Below are positions 53,860-62,573 of a DNA stretch of 64,000 bases, piece after piece. Position 1 is the first letter of the stretch, and each line of letters begins with the position of its first letter. Location of the stretch: contig CAJTUV010000017.1 of NCBI GenBank assembly GCA_910579515.1, positions 5,620-69,619 on the forward strand, written 5' to 3'. The translations under genes were made by a program, and so were the position numbers. The DNA comes from an uncultured Hungatella sp. GTDB lineage: Bacteria > Bacillota > Clostridia > Lachnospirales > Lachnospiraceae. The notes below the pieces were generated by a model. That model searched no databases. It was not told where the DNA came from and saw only the letters and a program-made list of their open reading frames with translations.

Positions 53860-54593
53860 TACGATTGCCAAACATAAAATCAAAAGCAAAATTTATCATC
53901 CTGGCGGTACTGTCTATATTGACGGCAGTTTTGTTGTCAGTAAACATCCGCCAGGTTACAGTTTCAGGGAACAGCCAGTACACAGGAAATGAAATTGTGG
54001 AGCTGATTTTTCAGAAAAATATGGATTGGAACTCAGCCTATTGTTATCTGAAAGAAAAACTGGAAATTCAGCATGAGCAGATCCCGTTTGTGGAGGATTA
54101 TAAACTGATCTTTCACGATCCTTTTCATGTGGAGATTATTGTCCATGAGAAAAGCGTGGTAGGTTATGTATCCTATATGAGCAGCTATATGTACTTTGAC
54201 AAAGACGGAATTGTGGTGGAAAGCGCTAACAAAAAACTGGCGGATATTCCTTTAATCGAGGGGTTAAGATTTGGACATATTGTGCTTCATCAGGCCCTTC
54301 CGGTGGAAAGCCACGAGATTTTTGAGGATATTTTGAAACTGACTCAAGTGCTGGAAACTTATGGATTAATTGTGGACAAGATTCAGTATGATACAAAAGG
54401 AGATGCAACCCTTTTTATGCAGGAACTGGAAATTTTTTTGGGAGATAGTTCAGATATTAATGGGAAAATAGCAGAATTGTCAGATATGATGCCCCAATTA
54501 GCAGGTAATAGCGGGGTTTTGTATTTAAATACCTACGACCCTATTAACAGACAGATGATGTATACCTTCAAAAAGAAGTCCCAAAATAATTAA
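53856..54593 (+). CDS. divIB: DivIB/FtsQ-type cell division protein
   Basis: 245 residues. A short basic N-terminus, one membrane helix (FIILAVLSILTAVLLSVNI), then a POTRA-like domain (RQVTVSGNSQYTGNEIVELI) and a beta domain (YMYFDKDGIVVESANKK, IPLIEGLRFG). It is a bitopic divisome protein that binds FtsL/DivIC. Its start overlaps the murA stop (ATGA). Followed by ftsZ, with no ftsA between. Confidence 0.85.
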   Translation: MIRLPNIKSKAKFIILAVLSILTAVLLSVNIRQVTVSGNSQYTGNEIVELIFQKNMDWNSAYCYLKEKLEIQHEQIPFVEDYKLIFHDPFHVEIIVHEKSVVGYVSYMSSYMYFDKDGIVVESANKKLADIPLIEGLRFGHIVLHQALPVESHEIFEDILKLTQVLETYGLIVDKIQYDTKGDATLFMQELEIFLGDSSDINGKIAELSDMMPQLAGNSGVLYLNTYDPINRQMMYTFKKKSQNN

Positions 54594-54737
54594 AAAAACA
54601 GTTGATATTTTACGGGAAATAAAATATAGTATTAGGTAGACTAAGGTTATATGTTTATTACATACAAAATAGAAAAATAGAGAGCAAACGACGACATATC
54701 GTATGGGGGTGTGTCTGAAGGTGAAGGAGGAATTTTC

Positions 54738-55973
54738 TTGTTAGAGATTAAGATAAATGAGGCTGAAAATGCTGCCAGAATCATAGTCGTAGGCGTAGGC
54801 GGAGCGGGAAATAATGCTGTAAACCGTATGATTGACGAGAACATTGTGGGAGTAGAGTTTATAGGCATTAACACGGACAAGCAGGCACTGCAGTTTTGTA
54901 AGGCTCCGACTGCTATGCAGATTGGCGAAAAGCTGACCAAGGGACTTGGAGCAGGCGCCAGGCCGGAGATTGGAGAGAAGGCGGCAGAAGAAAGTTCCGA
55001 GGAATTGGCCCAGGCTATGAGAGGGGCGGACATGGTGTTTGTAACCTGTGGAATGGGAGGCGGCACCGGAACTGGAGCAGCTCCTGTAGTAGCCCAGATT
55101 GCCAAGGATATGGGAATCCTCACCGTTGGCGTGGTGACAAAGCCTTTTAGGTTTGAAGCCAAAACCCGTATGACCAATGCTGTCCACGGTATCGACCGCT
55201 TAAAAGAGAATGTAGACACCCTGATTGTCATTCCCAACGACAAGCTGTTGGAGATTGTTGACAGAAGAACCACCATGCCGGATGCCTTAAAGAAGGCAGA
55301 CGAGGTTTTACAGCAGGCTGTTCAGGGCATCACGGATTTGATTAACGTTCCGGGACTGATCAACCTGGATTTTGCAGATGTTCAGACCGTTATGACCGAT
55401 AAAGGCATCGCCCATATCGGTATTGGTAAGGCAAAAGGAGACGAAAAGGCTGTGGAAGCTGTGAAACAGGCTGTCTCCAGCCCTCTTTTAGAGACCACCA
55501 TAGAGGGAGCCTCCCATGTGATTATCAATATTTCCGGCGATATCAGTTTGATTGAGGCTAATGAAGCTGCAAGTTATGTTCAGGAGCTGGCAGGAGATGA
55601 GGCTAATATTATTTTTGGCGCTATGTATGATGAGAATGCTCAGGACGAAGCGACGATTACTGTCATTGCCACAGGCTTAGACGACCATATGCCGGCCAGC
55701 TCTGTGTCCAAGGCCATGAGTGGGTTTAATACTTTTAATCCAAAAAACAGCGGCCAGGCAGAGGCGGCGGCTACGGCTCAACAGGCTCCGCTTCCTCCTT
55801 TCAGTACAGGACGCCCTGCCCCCAATACCCAGCGTCCTCCAATGGGAAATGGGATGAATGGAGGCAGCGGAATGCCAAATCAGGCGCCGAGTTCAACACC
55901 CACTTATCGATCCAATGTGAATATGAAAGATATTACCATTCCGGATTTCCTGAATACAAAGAACAGAAGATAA
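54738..55973 (+). CDS. ftsZ: Cell division GTPase FtsZ
   Basis: 411 residues from TTG 54738 with AAGGAGG seven bases upstream; a GTG at 54711 is less likely. GVGGAGNNAVNRMI, the tubulin loop GMGGGTGTGAAPV, FRFEAKTRM and IPNDKLLEIVD are all present. A flexible Gln/Pro/Asn linker of ~60 residues leads to the conserved tail peptide DITIPDFLNTKNRR, the docking site for FtsA/SepF/ZapA-type partners. It builds the Z ring. A ~145-bp gap without genes, but with promoter-like AT-rich sequence, precedes it. Confidence 0.97.
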   Translation: MLEIKINEAENAARIIVVGVGGAGNNAVNRMIDENIVGVEFIGINTDKQALQFCKAPTAMQIGEKLTKGLGAGARPEIGEKAAEESSEELAQAMRGADMVFVTCGMGGGTGTGAAPVVAQIAKDMGILTVGVVTKPFRFEAKTRMTNAVHGIDRLKENVDTLIVIPNDKLLEIVDRRTTMPDALKKADEVLQQAVQGITDLINVPGLINLDFADVQTVMTDKGIAHIGIGKAKGDEKAVEAVKQAVSSPLLETTIEGASHVIINISGDISLIEANEAASYVQELAGDEANIIFGAMYDENAQDEATITVIATGLDDHMPASSVSKAMSGFNTFNPKNSGQAEAAATAQQAPLPPFSTGRPAPNTQRPPMGNGMNGGSGMPNQAPSSTPTYRSNVNMKDITIPDFLNTKNRR

Positions 55974-55978
55974 TAATT

Positions 55979-56029
55979 AAGGTCCGACGGAAAAGGAGCT
56001 GTATTTTGTCCTTTCCGGCGGACCTTTTA
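55979..56029 (+). terminator. Terminator after ftsZ
   Basis: A long stem of about 18 bp with two weak positions (55979-55997 with 56009-56026, AAGGTCCG...CGGACCTT), followed by TTTT. It probably ends most dcw transcription before the sporulation genes. Confidence 0.8.
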
Positions 56030-56151
56030 CGATTCTTGTCACCCCATGTCTTTTTCTCACGATGAAAAATCTGGTTTCCTTTCCCCATTTTGACAAAATC
56101 TGAAAACAAAGTTTTTTATAATGTACCTTGTGAGACAGGAGGCACAGGCTC

Positions 56152-56967
56152 TTGCAGTACGAATGGTACATAGATGTATATTTTATTGTGAACTTTGCAA
56201 TGGATTTGTTTTTGTTAATATTGCTGGGAAAACTTTTGAAACGTTCTGCTTCCGCTTTCCGCCTGATGGCGGCTGGAGCTTTTGGAGCTTTAGGAAGCTG
56301 TGCGGCAGTTTGTTTTTGGCGCTTTCCGGCAGTCATTACCTGGGTTATGGGGCTTCTTTTACCTGGATGCATAATGGTATGGATTGCCTTTCGGCCAAAA
56401 ACATGGAGAAGTCTTGTAAAAATGGTATTGCTTCTTTTTTTCGAGGCGTTTTGTATCGGTGGGATTATGGAAGCGCTGTATCAGCGCACAAAAGCAAGTC
56501 TCTATGGACTTTCTAAGGGAATGCCGGTCCTTATCTGGTTTTTCCTGGCAATGGGCGCATGGTTTGGTTTTCGCTTTCTTTGGACAATAATTTGGGAGAT
56601 GAAAAAGGAGAGCCAAACGCTGTATCTTTTAACCCTGAAAGCAGGACAGGTACAAACCTTTACCACAGGCTATCTGGATACAGGAAACAGCCTCTATGAT
56701 CCGTCTGACAACCGTCCGGTCCATATTGTCTCAGAGAATCTTTGGAAAAAACTATGGAGCCCTGATACTGACTGTAAAAGAATCCCTTTTCGAACCATTG
56801 GAAGTCCACTGGGAATCCTGGATGTGATGGAGATTGAGCAGATAGAGATTCAGAAAGAGGGCGGCGCAAAGAAAAGGCTGTCAAAGCCTTTAATTGCCAG
56901 GGCACCATTTAAAATGACCAAGGACGGGAGCTATGAAGTGCTGCTCCATAAAGAAACCTTATATTAG
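56152..56967 (+). CDS. spoIIGA: Sigma-E processing peptidase SpoIIGA
   Basis: 271 residues from TTG 56152, with AGGAGGCA nine bases upstream. Five N-terminal membrane helices (YIDVYFIVNFAMDLFLLILL at the start, typical of SpoIIGA), then an aspartic protease domain with the catalytic D176 in GYLDTGNSLYDP. It cleaves the pro-sequence of sigma-E in the mother cell after septation, on a forespore signal. sigE follows immediately, as in Bacillus. Confidence 0.92.
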   Translation: MQYEWYIDVYFIVNFAMDLFLLILLGKLLKRSASAFRLMAAGAFGALGSCAAVCFWRFPAVITWVMGLLLPGCIMVWIAFRPKTWRSLVKMVLLLFFEAFCIGGIMEALYQRTKASLYGLSKGMPVLIWFFLAMGAWFGFRFLWTIIWEMKKESQTLYLLTLKAGQVQTFTTGYLDTGNSLYDPSDNRPVHIVSENLWKKLWSPDTDCKRIPFRTIGSPLGILDVMEIEQIEIQKEGGAKKRLSKPLIARAPFKMTKDGSYEVLLHKETLY

Positions 56968-56993
56968 AACAGGACAAAAAGGAGGAATCACCG

Positions 56994-57734
56994 ATGGTAA
57001 TCAAAGTATCAATACCGAGCCGTTTCCAGTTTAAAACTATACCCAGTTTTAAAACCATGCTTTTTCAGCGTGAGGGAGAGGTCCACTATATTGGAGGCGC
57101 AGACATTTTGCCGGCTCCCCTTGACAATGAAGAGGAAAACCGGATGATTCAGAGACTGGGAACCGAGGGAGAAAAGGAAGCAAAGTCGGAGTTGATTGAG
57201 CATAACCTTCGGCTGGTGGTGTACATAGCGAAAAAATTTGACAATACCAGCGTAGGGGTAGAGGATTTAATTTCTATTGGGACCATAGGTCTGATTAAGG
57301 CAATCAATACCTTTAACCCAGAAAAGAACATTAAGCTGGCTACCTATGCCTCCCGCTGTATTGAAAACGAGATTCTTATGTATCTGCGGCGGAACAATAA
57401 AACCAAGATGGAGGTGTCGATTGACGAGCCGCTGAATGTGGATTGGGATGGAAATGAGCTGCTTCTCTCCGATATTTTGGGGACCGAGGAGGATGTGATT
57501 TATCGGAATATTGAGACAGAGACAGAAAAAAGTCTTCTCAACATGGCCGTAAGCCGTTTAAGCCCAAGGGAAAAAAAGATTGTACAGCTTCGGTACGGCC
57601 TGGGAAGAGAGGACGGAGAAGAGATGACCCAGAAGGAGGTGGCAGATTTATTAGGAATTTCTCAGTCCTATATCTCCAGGCTGGAGAAAAAAATTATGAA
57701 GAGGTTAAAAAAGGAGATCGTAAGGTTCGAATGA
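56994..57734 (+). CDS. sigE: Sporulation sigma factor SigE (precursor)
   Basis: 246 residues with AAAAGGAGG upstream. The N-terminal ~30 residues are the pro-sequence removed by SpoIIGA (FQREGEVHYIGG region). Region 2: NLRLVVYIAKKFDNTSVGVE, then FNPEKNIKLATYASRCIENE. Region 4: LSPREKKIVQLRYGLG and the HTH GISQSYISRLEKKI. It directs early mother-cell transcription. In Bacillus sigG would follow; here a glycosidase follows instead. Confidence 0.96.
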   Translation: MVIKVSIPSRFQFKTIPSFKTMLFQREGEVHYIGGADILPAPLDNEEENRMIQRLGTEGEKEAKSELIEHNLRLVVYIAKKFDNTSVGVEDLISIGTIGLIKAINTFNPEKNIKLATYASRCIENEILMYLRRNNKTKMEVSIDEPLNVDWDGNELLLSDILGTEEDVIYRNIETETEKSLLNMAVSRLSPREKKIVQLRYGLGREDGEEMTQKEVADLLGISQSYISRLEKKIMKRLKKEIVRFE

Positions 57735-57752
57735 GGGGAAAGCCCTGGCTGG

Positions 57753-57787
57753 AAAGGCTCGTCAAAAAAGGCGGGTCTTTTTTGTCT
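57753..57787 (+). terminator. Terminator after sigE
   Basis: An 11-bp stem with several G-U pairs (57753-57763 with 57770-57780), loop AAAAAA, followed by a T-run. The remainder of the 220-bp gap to the next gene shows no gene. Confidence 0.6.
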
Positions 57788-57954
57788 TTTTCGTGCTGCT
57801 TATATGGAAGCCCTCAGAAATTATAGTCTTGCCTATTTGAATTTTATTCTTTATACTTAATGATGGAAGCGCAGACAACGTGATAGCGACAACTGTCAGG
57901 AGCGTTATAGTGGTATCCTTCTGAATACATAGAGAGATTAGGAGAGAAGAACCA

Positions 57955-60900
57955 ATGATCTATAAAGAGAATAGTCAGGAATTTTCTATGGAGACCTTTA
58001 AAAATCCTCCCATAGAGTATCGGGACGTGCCTTTTTGGGCGTGGAATACGAAAATGACAAAGGAGGATATTGATTTCTGTCTGTCTGTTTTTAAGGAAAT
58101 GGGCATGGGCGGCGCTTTTCTTCACAGCAGGACAGGAATGGACACTCCTTATTTAAGTGAAGAGTTTATGGAATTGATTTCGTATGCTCATGAGAAGGCA
58201 GGGGAATTAGGCCTGAAGGCCTGGCTTTATGACGAGGACCGGTGGCCGTCTGGGTTTGGGGGAGGCCTGGTTACGAAAAGGGAAGAATATCGCTCCAGAT
58301 TTCTGGTATGGTCTCCCAGACCGTATATTGAAGGGGAGCTGCCAGAGGAGTCAAAAAAAGGTTCTACTGCACAGGCTGTGCGAAGCAGAAGCAGAAAATT
58401 GTTAGGAGTGTATCAGGTGGAGAGCCAGGATGGATTTTTATCTGCATACCACCGTCTTTCAGAAAATGAGACCAATTTTCCCAGCAAAGAAGAGGAGTTT
58501 CAGGACTTGGATTCTGGAGAGGACTGGACGACCTGGTGTGCTTATTTGGAGGTTGGCGGCGATAATCCCTGGTTTAATAATCAGTCTTATGTGGATACCT
58601 TAAATCCAGAGGCTGTAAAGGCGTTTCTTGACAGTACGTATGAGCGATATAAGGATAAATTGGGAAAGGACTTTGGAACTTTAATTCCTGCCATTTTTAC
58701 AGACGAGCCACAGTTCACTCCAAAGCAGAGAGCCAGCGGCATCGATGCCAGAAAAGAAGTAATTCTTCCGTTTACAGATAAACTTCCTGAATTGTTTCAG
58801 GAAGCGTATGGACTTGACCTCTTGGACTATCTGCCAGAGCTGTTTTATGATAAGGAGCAGGAATACTCCTACATTAGATATTGTTATCACCAGCTGGTAA
58901 GTAGCTTGTTTGCAAAAAGTTATGCTATGCAGATTGGAAAGTGGTGCGAAACTTCTAAAATTGCCCTTACGGGACATCTTATGGAGGAGCCCTTATTGTC
59001 GTCTCAGACCAGGTATGTGGGAGAGGCCATGCTTTCCTATGCAGGATTCCAGATTCCGGGGATTGATATTTTGTGTGACCGTCGGGAGTTTACCACTGCA
59101 AAACAAGCCCAAAGCGCAGTTCATCAGTTTGACAGAGAAGCTATGGCAAGCGAGCTGTATGGGGTCACAAACTGGGATTACGATTTCAGGGGACATAAGC
59201 TTCAGGGAGACTGGCAGGCCGCCCTTGGAGTTACTTTGCGGGCGCCCCATCTGGCCTGGACTTCCATGGAAGGAGAGGCTAAAAGGGATTATCCTGCTTC
59301 TATTTTTTATCAGTCTCCCTGGTATCAGGAATACCGTATGATAGAGGATTACTTTGCCAGGATCGCGTCTGTTATGAGCCGTGGAAAGGCATTGGTAAAA
59401 ATCGGAGTCATTCATCCTATTGAGACCTGCTGGCTGTTGTGGGGGACTGAGGAGAAAACCGGGAAGGCTGTAGAGGAGCTGGACGGGCAGTTTGTGGAGC
59501 TGACGAACTGGCTGCTGAGTAACTGTCTGGACTTTGACTTTATTTCTGAAGCGTTGATTCCAGATCTATACAAAGGAACCGATGGGAAGACGATTTCCAT
59601 TGGAGCCATGAACTATGAGGTGCTTTTGGTTCCGTTTATGGAAACCATGAGAAAGTCCACGCTGGATATGCTTTGTCAGTGGAAAGCGGCGGGAGGTAAG
59701 ATTATATTTATAGGAAATATTCCCAGATATGTGGACGGGAAAAAGTCTGACGAGGCGTTAAAACTTAGCGTTTCCTGTGTGTTTGCGGAGTACTCCAAAA
59801 ATCAGATCAGGCGCCTATTGGAAAATTACAGCCAGTTAGAATTGTTTTATGGGGAGTATGTACAGGCAGAAGACTTGCTGTGCCAGGTCCGTGAAGAGGG
59901 ACTGAAACGATATGTTTTTCTTGCTCATAAGGAAAATCCAAGATCTAAGAGCCAAGTGATAAAAAAGGACTTGATCATTCGAGTAAAGGGACTGTGGAAC
60001 GGAAGACTGTTAAATCCTATGGACGGAACGGAAAAGCCGATCCTTGTCAGAAGGCAGAAAGAAAGCAGTACTGAATTTATGCTAAAGCTCTATGATCATG
60101 ACAGCGTTTTAATGATATTGGAGAAAGTGAATCAAGAGTTTTGTGCGGTTTCTGTACCAGAATCCTGTCCAGTGACCCTTACAGAACCTAATGTTCTGGT
60201 TTTAGACATGCCAGAGTATTCGTTTGACGGACAGCCGGGCCAGATAGGAGAGGAGATTTTAAGACTGGATAACCATTTTCGGAACCTTTTAGGGTATCCC
60301 CTAAGGACAGAAGCCTGGCCTCAGCCGTGGACCAGGGCAGAAGAAGGCAGGGGGAAAGACTGTCATCAGGTGGAATTATGCTACCGGATTACTTCGGAGA
60401 TTGAAAATTGCCAGGCAGACCTTGCCCTGGAGCAGTTAGATGAGACTTGTGTGTTTTGGAATGGGGAAAAGACAGAAGTTGTGAAAAAGGGATGGTACGT
60501 GGACAGAAGGATCGAGGTTATTTCTCTGGGACGTTTGAAAAAGGGCGAAAATGAACTGCGTCTTGTTAGAACGTTTCATGAAAAAACGAATTTGGAGGCC
60601 GTTTATCTTTTAGGAGATTTTGGCGTAAAGGTTTCTGGACAGAGGGCTGTAATCATAGAGCCCGTGAGGGAATTAAGGTTCGGAGACTGGGGAAAGCAAG
60701 GCCTTCCGTTTTATGGCGGCGACGTCATTTATCATCTGAAAGTAGAAGGCCGTAAAGAACCTGTAAAAATAGAGGTTCGGGATTTTAAAGCGCCTCTGGT
60801 TCGGGTGGATATCGAGGGGAGAAAGCAGGGGACTATCGCCTTTTCGCCATATCAGTTAACGACAGAGGTATTACGGAAAGGAGTCAATCAGGTGGATCTT

Positions 60901-61116
60901 ACAGCCTATGGAACCAGGGTCAATACTTTTGGCGCGTTGCACAACAGCGATTCAGCGGATAATAAATCTGCTCCAGATTACTGGAGAACCAACGGAAAGC
61001 GTTGGTCCTATGAATATTGTTTCAGACCAGCTGGGATTTTAAAGGCTCCTATCATTTGGTTCCAAGAGAAAAAAATTTTTGAACTAGTTGAAGAAACGCC
61101 TGCCTATGACGTATAA
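57955..61116 (+). CDS. Large glycosyl hydrolase, GH106-like
   Basis: 1053 residues, ATG after AGGAGAGAAG. The N-terminal barrel begins YRDVPFWAWNTKMTKEDIDF, followed by GMGGAFLHSRTGMDTPYLSE and WLYDEDRWPSGFGGG, a pattern found in large clostridial and Bacteroidetes glycosidases annotated as related to GH106 (alpha-L-rhamnosidase). Acidic residues in AIFTDEPQF and ASELYGVTNWDYDFRGHKLQ are candidates for catalysis. A C-terminal beta region (residues ~800-1050) looks like a galactose-binding-type domain. No signal peptide. Given the GH78 enzyme elsewhere in the window a rhamnoside substrate is possible but unproven. Confidence 0.72.
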   Translation: MIYKENSQEFSMETFKNPPIEYRDVPFWAWNTKMTKEDIDFCLSVFKEMGMGGAFLHSRTGMDTPYLSEEFMELISYAHEKAGELGLKAWLYDEDRWPSGFGGGLVTKREEYRSRFLVWSPRPYIEGELPEESKKGSTAQAVRSRSRKLLGVYQVESQDGFLSAYHRLSENETNFPSKEEEFQDLDSGEDWTTWCAYLEVGGDNPWFNNQSYVDTLNPEAVKAFLDSTYERYKDKLGKDFGTLIPAIFTDEPQFTPKQRASGIDARKEVILPFTDKLPELFQEAYGLDLLDYLPELFYDKEQEYSYIRYCYHQLVSSLFAKSYAMQIGKWCETSKIALTGHLMEEPLLSSQTRYVGEAMLSYAGFQIPGIDILCDRREFTTAKQAQSAVHQFDREAMASELYGVTNWDYDFRGHKLQGDWQAALGVTLRAPHLAWTSMEGEAKRDYPASIFYQSPWYQEYRMIEDYFARIASVMSRGKALVKIGVIHPIETCWLLWGTEEKTGKAVEELDGQFVELTNWLLSNCLDFDFISEALIPDLYKGTDGKTISIGAMNYEVLLVPFMETMRKSTLDMLCQWKAAGGKIIFIGNIPRYVDGKKSDEALKLSVSCVFAEYSKNQIRRLLENYSQLELFYGEYVQAEDLLCQVREEGLKRYVFLAHKENPRSKSQVIKKDLIIRVKGLWNGRLLNPMDGTEKPILVRRQKESSTEFMLKLYDHDSVLMILEKVNQEFCAVSVPESCPVTLTEPNVLVLDMPEYSFDGQPGQIGEEILRLDNHFRNLLGYPLRTEAWPQPWTRAEEGRGKDCHQVELCYRITSEIENCQADLALEQLDETCVFWNGEKTEVVKKGWYVDRRIEVISLGRLKKGENELRLVRTFHEKTNLEAVYLLGDFGVKVSGQRAVIIEPVRELRFGDWGKQGLPFYGGDVIYHLKVEGRKEPVKIEVRDFKAPLVRVDIEGRKQGTIAFSPYQLTTEVLRKGVNQVDLTAYGTRVNTFGALHNSDSADNKSAPDYWRTNGKRWSYEYCFRPAGILKAPIIWFQEKKIFELVEETPAYDV

Positions 61117-61166
61117 TAGGCTGTATAGTAATTAATGTATTGACGACAATCATGGAGGACAAAAAA

Positions 61167-62399
61167 ATGGGCAAATTTTTCAGCGACGTGGTGGAACAGG
61201 CTCTGAGAGACATTTATTATGATGTAAGCACAGGACGGGGCAGGGAAAGCTTTCAGGCTCTGGAGAGAGCATCGGCGGCGGGAGATGGGGACGCTTCCTG
61301 TATTCTGGCCCGCTGTTACTGTGGCTATCAATATGTCTGGAGCGGTCATGGCTTTTTGGAGGATGATGACAAGGCAGTTGATTTGATACATAAGTCTGTG
61401 GAGCAGGGAAGCGCTTTAGGGGTTATGCTGGCGCTAAGGAGCGGAGAACTGACTCCAGAGTTAAAGGCCAGAATGGCTTTTTCCAGTCTTTTGGAAGTTT
61501 TTGACATTGTTCTTGAAAAGGCGCGAAACGGAGAGCCTTTCTGTCAGTACACAGTTGGAAACGCATACTTCTGGTGGGATTTTCTGGAAATTGAGGGAAA
61601 AGAACGAGATTCGTTCCCTACCATGGAGGCATTCAGAGATTATTTAAAGGAGAATATTGCAAAATGTGAAGACTGGTTCTGGAAGGCTTTTCAGAATGGA
61701 ATGTACTTCGCAGGAAACAATTTAAGACGGTATTATGAGAAGGGCGATGATGATCTGATTGCTCCGGCGCCTGAGAAAGCGGAAAATATTTGGCGTACAG
61801 GGGCTGAACTTGGGTATCCGGTACATCAATACGTTTATGCCAAAGAGCTGTCGGCCGCGGGAAAGAAAGAGGAGGCTCTTGAGTGGCATAAAAAGGCGGC
61901 TCAGGTAGGGGAAAAAGACAGCTGGTTTTATATCGGTTACGCCTATGAGGAAGGTCAGGGAGCACCAAAGGACGTTCGCTATGCGGCTGAGTGCTATCAA
62001 AACGGAATTGATGAAAACGTAGGATGCTGCAACCGTCTGGGCGCATTATATTTTGACGGAAACGGAGTCCCTCAGGATTATGACAAGGCGGTGAAACTTC
62101 TCACGAAGGCGTATGAGACAAACCAGTGGGGAGCCGTCTATCTGGGAAGAGCCTATTTTAACGGATGGGGAGTGCCAAAAGACTATGGCAAGGCGAAGAA
62201 ATTTTTAGAAGAGGCCACCTGGGGGCTGGATGAGGTGAATTATCTTTTGGGACTGATGTATACCCAGGGACTGGGAGTTTCTCAGGATATTAAAAAGGGC
62301 GTGGAATATCTGCAGAAGGCCAATGATCATCAGGGGGCCAAGTCGGAGCTGGCAAACTATAAGAAGACCCTTTTTGGCAAATGGGTGAAGAGAAAATAG
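61167..62399 (+). CDS. Sel1-like repeat (SLR) protein
   Basis: 410 residues from ATG 61167, where GGAGGA lies 8 bases upstream (an in-frame TTG at 61140 and ATG at 61152 are alternatives). At least four clear Sel1 repeats in the C-terminal half: YIGYAYEEGQGAPKDVRYAA, NRLGALYFDGNGVPQDYDKA, VYLGRAYFNGWGVPKDYGKA and YLLGLMYTQGLGVSQDIKKG. These form an alpha solenoid for protein-protein contacts. No signal peptide, membrane helix or enzymatic domain is seen, so it is a cytoplasmic scaffold of unknown partner. The repeat element begins at its stop codon. Confidence 0.85.
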   Translation: MGKFFSDVVEQALRDIYYDVSTGRGRESFQALERASAAGDGDASCILARCYCGYQYVWSGHGFLEDDDKAVDLIHKSVEQGSALGVMLALRSGELTPELKARMAFSSLLEVFDIVLEKARNGEPFCQYTVGNAYFWWDFLEIEGKERDSFPTMEAFRDYLKENIAKCEDWFWKAFQNGMYFAGNNLRRYYEKGDDDLIAPAPEKAENIWRTGAELGYPVHQYVYAKELSAAGKKEEALEWHKKAAQVGEKDSWFYIGYAYEEGQGAPKDVRYAAECYQNGIDENVGCCNRLGALYFDGNGVPQDYDKAVKLLTKAYETNQWGAVYLGRAYFNGWGVPKDYGKAKKFLEEATWGLDEVNYLLGLMYTQGLGVSQDIKKGVEYLQKANDHQGAKSELANYKKTLFGKWVKRK

Positions 62400-62553
62400 G
62401 CAGCGGTTCAGACGGCGGGGAAGTTGACATGAATTTGGGACGTCAAGCTTGCCTGTAAGTCCAAATTCATGTCAACTTCCACATCGGATGTCTATCCAAT
62501 ATTTCTTGCAGGCGCTTTTTCCTGCAAGAAGATGAGCCGTCTAAACTGTTACG
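62400..62553 (-). repeat. 150-bp structured inverted-repeat element, copy 2 (reversed)
   Basis: It is the reverse complement relative to copy 1. The ends (GTTCAGACGGC 62406-62416 and GCCGTCTAAAC 62536-62546) are inverted with one mismatch. Hairpin C is a perfect 20-bp stem (62419-62438 with 62461-62480), hairpin A a perfect 10-bp stem (62503-62512 with 62521-62530); hairpin B (about 62484-62498) is degraded. The base of stem C differs from copy 1 in both arms, with pairing kept. It fills the whole gap between the Sel1 gene and guaA. Confidence 0.83.
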
Positions 62554-62573
62554 AAAATAGAGAGGAGAACACC

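Noticed and set aside
62469..62573. 35-codon upstream extension of guaA
   Set aside because: It translates the repeat element; the conserved GuaA start and ribosome site are at 62574.
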